A stretch of 64,000 nt of DNA from Xanthomonas indica (GTDB lineage: Bacteria > Pseudomonadota > Gammaproteobacteria > Xanthomonadales > Xanthomonadaceae): contig NZ_CP131914.1 in assembly GCF_040529045.1 (NCBI RefSeq), positions 2,402,501 to 2,466,500 of the forward strand, given 5' to 3'. How positions within the stretch are numbered: the stretch's first letter is position 1; the number at the start of each line of letters is the position of its first letter. Positions 62,634-64,000 of this stretch are shown in pieces. The position numbers and the translations under genes were made by a program. The notes under the pieces were generated by a model that was not told where the DNA came from, searched no databases, and saw only the letters and a list, made by a program, of their open reading frames with translations.

Positions 62634-64000
62634 TCAGCGCGGCGACAGCGCGGTCAGCAGGCCGCGTGCGGCATTGAAGCGATCGGCCGCTTCCGGCAGC
62701 GGCAGCTTGAGCTTCAGCTTGTCCGGGCCGTCCATCGCGTACAGCTTGGGCTGCTTCTGGATCATCTGGATGATGGTCATCGGATCTACGTTCGGCTTGG
62801 CCTCGAACACCAGGCGCCCGCCGTGCTCGCCGAGTTCCAGCTTGCGGATGCCCAGCGCGTTGGCCTGCAGCTTCAGTTCGGCGATCGCGAACAGGTGCTT
62901 CACCGGATCCGGCAGCAGGCCGAAGCGGTCGATCATCTCCACCTGCAGTTCGCGCAGGCCGTCGCTGTCGCGGGCGCTGGAAATGCGCTTGTACAAGGTG
63001 AGGCGGGTGTGCACGTCGGGCAGGTAGTCGTCGGGGATCAGTGCCGGCACGTGCAGTTCCACTTCGGCGCCGCGCGCTTCCTCGCCGGCGTCCAGATCCG
63101 GCAGCTTGCCTTGGCGGATGCTGCGCACCGCGCGTTCCAGCAGCTCGGTGTACAGGCTGAAGCCGACCTCGGCCATCTGCCCGCTCTGGTCCTCGCCCAG
63201 CAGTTCGCCGGCGCCGCGGATTTCCAGGTCGTGGGTGGCGAGAGTGAAGCCGGCGCCCAGTTCGTCCATCGAGGCGATCGCGTCCAGTCGCTTCTGCGCA
63301 TCGGGGGTGATGCTGCGCCGGTCCGGTACCAGCAGATAGGCGTAGGCGCGGTGGTGCGAACGGCCGACGCGGCCGCGCAACTGGTGCAACTGCGCCAGGC
63401 CGAAGCGGTCGGCGCGGTTGATGACGATGGTGTTGGCGTTGGGGATGTCGATGCCCGATTCGATGATGGTGGTCGACAGCAGCACGTTGAAGCGCTGCTT
63501 CTGGAAATCCAGCATCACCTTTTCCAGTTCGCGCTCGGGCATCTGCCCGTGGGCGATGCCGATGCGTGCCTCCGGCACCAGCTCGCTCAGCTCGCGCTGC
63601 ATGCGGCCGATGCTCTCCACGTCGTTGTGCAGGAAGTACAGCTGGCCGCCGCGCGCCAGTTCGCGCTGGAAGGCTTCGCGCAGCAGCGCGTTGTCCCACT
63701 GGGTAACGAAGGTCTGCACCGCCAGCCGGTTCGGCGGCGGGGTGGCGATGATCGACAGGTCGCGCAGGCCGGCCATGGCCATGTTCAAGGTGCGCGGGAT
63801 CGGCGTGGCGGTGAGGGTGAGCAGATGCACGTTGGCGCGCAGCGCCTTCAGCGCTTCCTTCTGGCGCACGCCGAAGCGCTGCTCCTCGTCGACGATGACC
63901 ATGCCCAGGTCCTTGAACTTCACGTCGGGCTGCAGCAGGCGATGGGTACCGACGATCACGTCGATGCTGCCGGCGGCGACCTTCTCCAGTTCGGCCTTGA
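62634..64000 (-). CDS. mfd: Transcription-repair coupling factor Mfd, C-terminal part
   Basis: Mfd removes stalled RNA polymerase at lesions and recruits UvrA. Only the C-terminal ~455 residues are in the window; the frame is open to the edge (LEKVAAGSIDVIVGTHRLLQ), so the GTG at 63959 is internal. Helicase motifs are visible: VIVDEEQRFGVRQKEAL (DEEQ box), LTLTATPIPRTL, ESGIDIPNANTIVINRAD and QLHQLRGRVGRS, followed by the TRCF C-terminal domain (GAGELLGEDQSGQMAEVGFS). It ends at 62634. Confidence 0.96.
   Translation of the reverse strand, partial: KAELEKVAAGSIDVIVGTHRLLQPDVKFKDLGMVIVDEEQRFGVRQKEALKALRANVHLLTLTATPIPRTLNMAMAGLRDLSIIATPPPNRLAVQTFVTQWDNALLREAFQRELARGGQLYFLHNDVESIGRMQRELSELVPEARIGIAHGQMPERELEKVMLDFQKQRFNVLLSTTIIESGIDIPNANTIVINRADRFGLAQLHQLRGRVGRSHHRAYAYLLVPDRRSITPDAQKRLDAIASMDELGAGFTLATHDLEIRGAGELLGEDQSGQMAEVGFSLYTELLERAVRSIRQGKLPDLDAGEEARGAEVELHVPALIPDDYLPDVHTRLTLYKRISSARDSDGLRELQVEMIDRFGLLPDPVKHLFAIAELKLQANALGIRKLELGEHGGRLVFEAKPNVDPMTIIQMIQKQPKLYAMDGPDKLKLKLPLPEAADRFNAARGLLTALSPR

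Overview
The window looks like a Xanthomonas chromosome. It is GC-rich (by eye in the high 60s percent) and carries the MurL/MurD2 D-glutamate branch of peptidoglycan synthesis known from Xanthomonas, a toxin with a Xanthomonas T4SS-effector (XVIPCD-like) tail, and several copies of the GTAGGAGCGGC palindromic REP repeat typical of Xanthomonadaceae. No tRNA, rRNA, insertion sequence or CRISPR array was seen. The species cannot be told from the sequence alone. About 50 protein genes are supported; the first (murL) and last (mfd) run off the window.

Layout. 1-5966: housekeeping genes (murL-murD2, a dienelactone hydrolase, a Cdd1-like HhH protein, ispB, ssb). 6774-16770: an accessory catabolic locus. 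Two convergent operons encode a GMC oxidoreductase with its Tat-exported small subunit and a cytochrome c (together resembling a glucoside 3-dehydrogenase), a DUF1080 protein, three TIM-barrel isomerases, a Gfo/Idh/MocA enzyme and a nucleoside-symporter-type permease. A LacI regulator follows, and near-identical TTCAATCGATTGAA operators sit at both outer ends. The set fits oxidation and cleavage of glycosides through 3-keto sugars. 16979-28669: peptide-related genes (two S9 peptidases, POT and OPT transporters) around a low-GC pair made of a 54-residue peptide and an asparagine-synthetase-like enzyme separated by an attenuator-like hairpin. This pair is the best candidate for an undescribed RiPP (lasso-like) system. 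28985-34106: a DUF819 membrane protein, a secreted double ricin-B lectin, and a class-3 lipase with an XVIPCD-like tail preceded by an exported ankyrin protein, a probable T4SS effector/immunity pair.

34478-44874: mostly core metabolism (HAD phosphatase, cstA-ybdD, two pirins, endonuclease V, gpmA, an Sfp-type phosphopantetheinyl transferase and small secreted proteins), separated by repeat-rich intergenic regions. 45065-49489: a small arabinoside locus (GH127, a GPH/MFS transporter and a divergent AraC regulator). 49760-62187: a nine-gene chemotaxis operon on the minus strand (STAS, cheA, three chemoreceptors, cheW, an EAL response regulator, cheR, cheB) with a possible sigma-28 promoter upstream. 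62634-64000: the C-terminal part of mfd.

Intergenic DNA is rich in repeats: REP palindromes, two direct-repeat arrays (period about 134 and 191 bp) built from the same submotifs in opposite orientation, and G-rich/C-rich inverted arms in at least four gaps.
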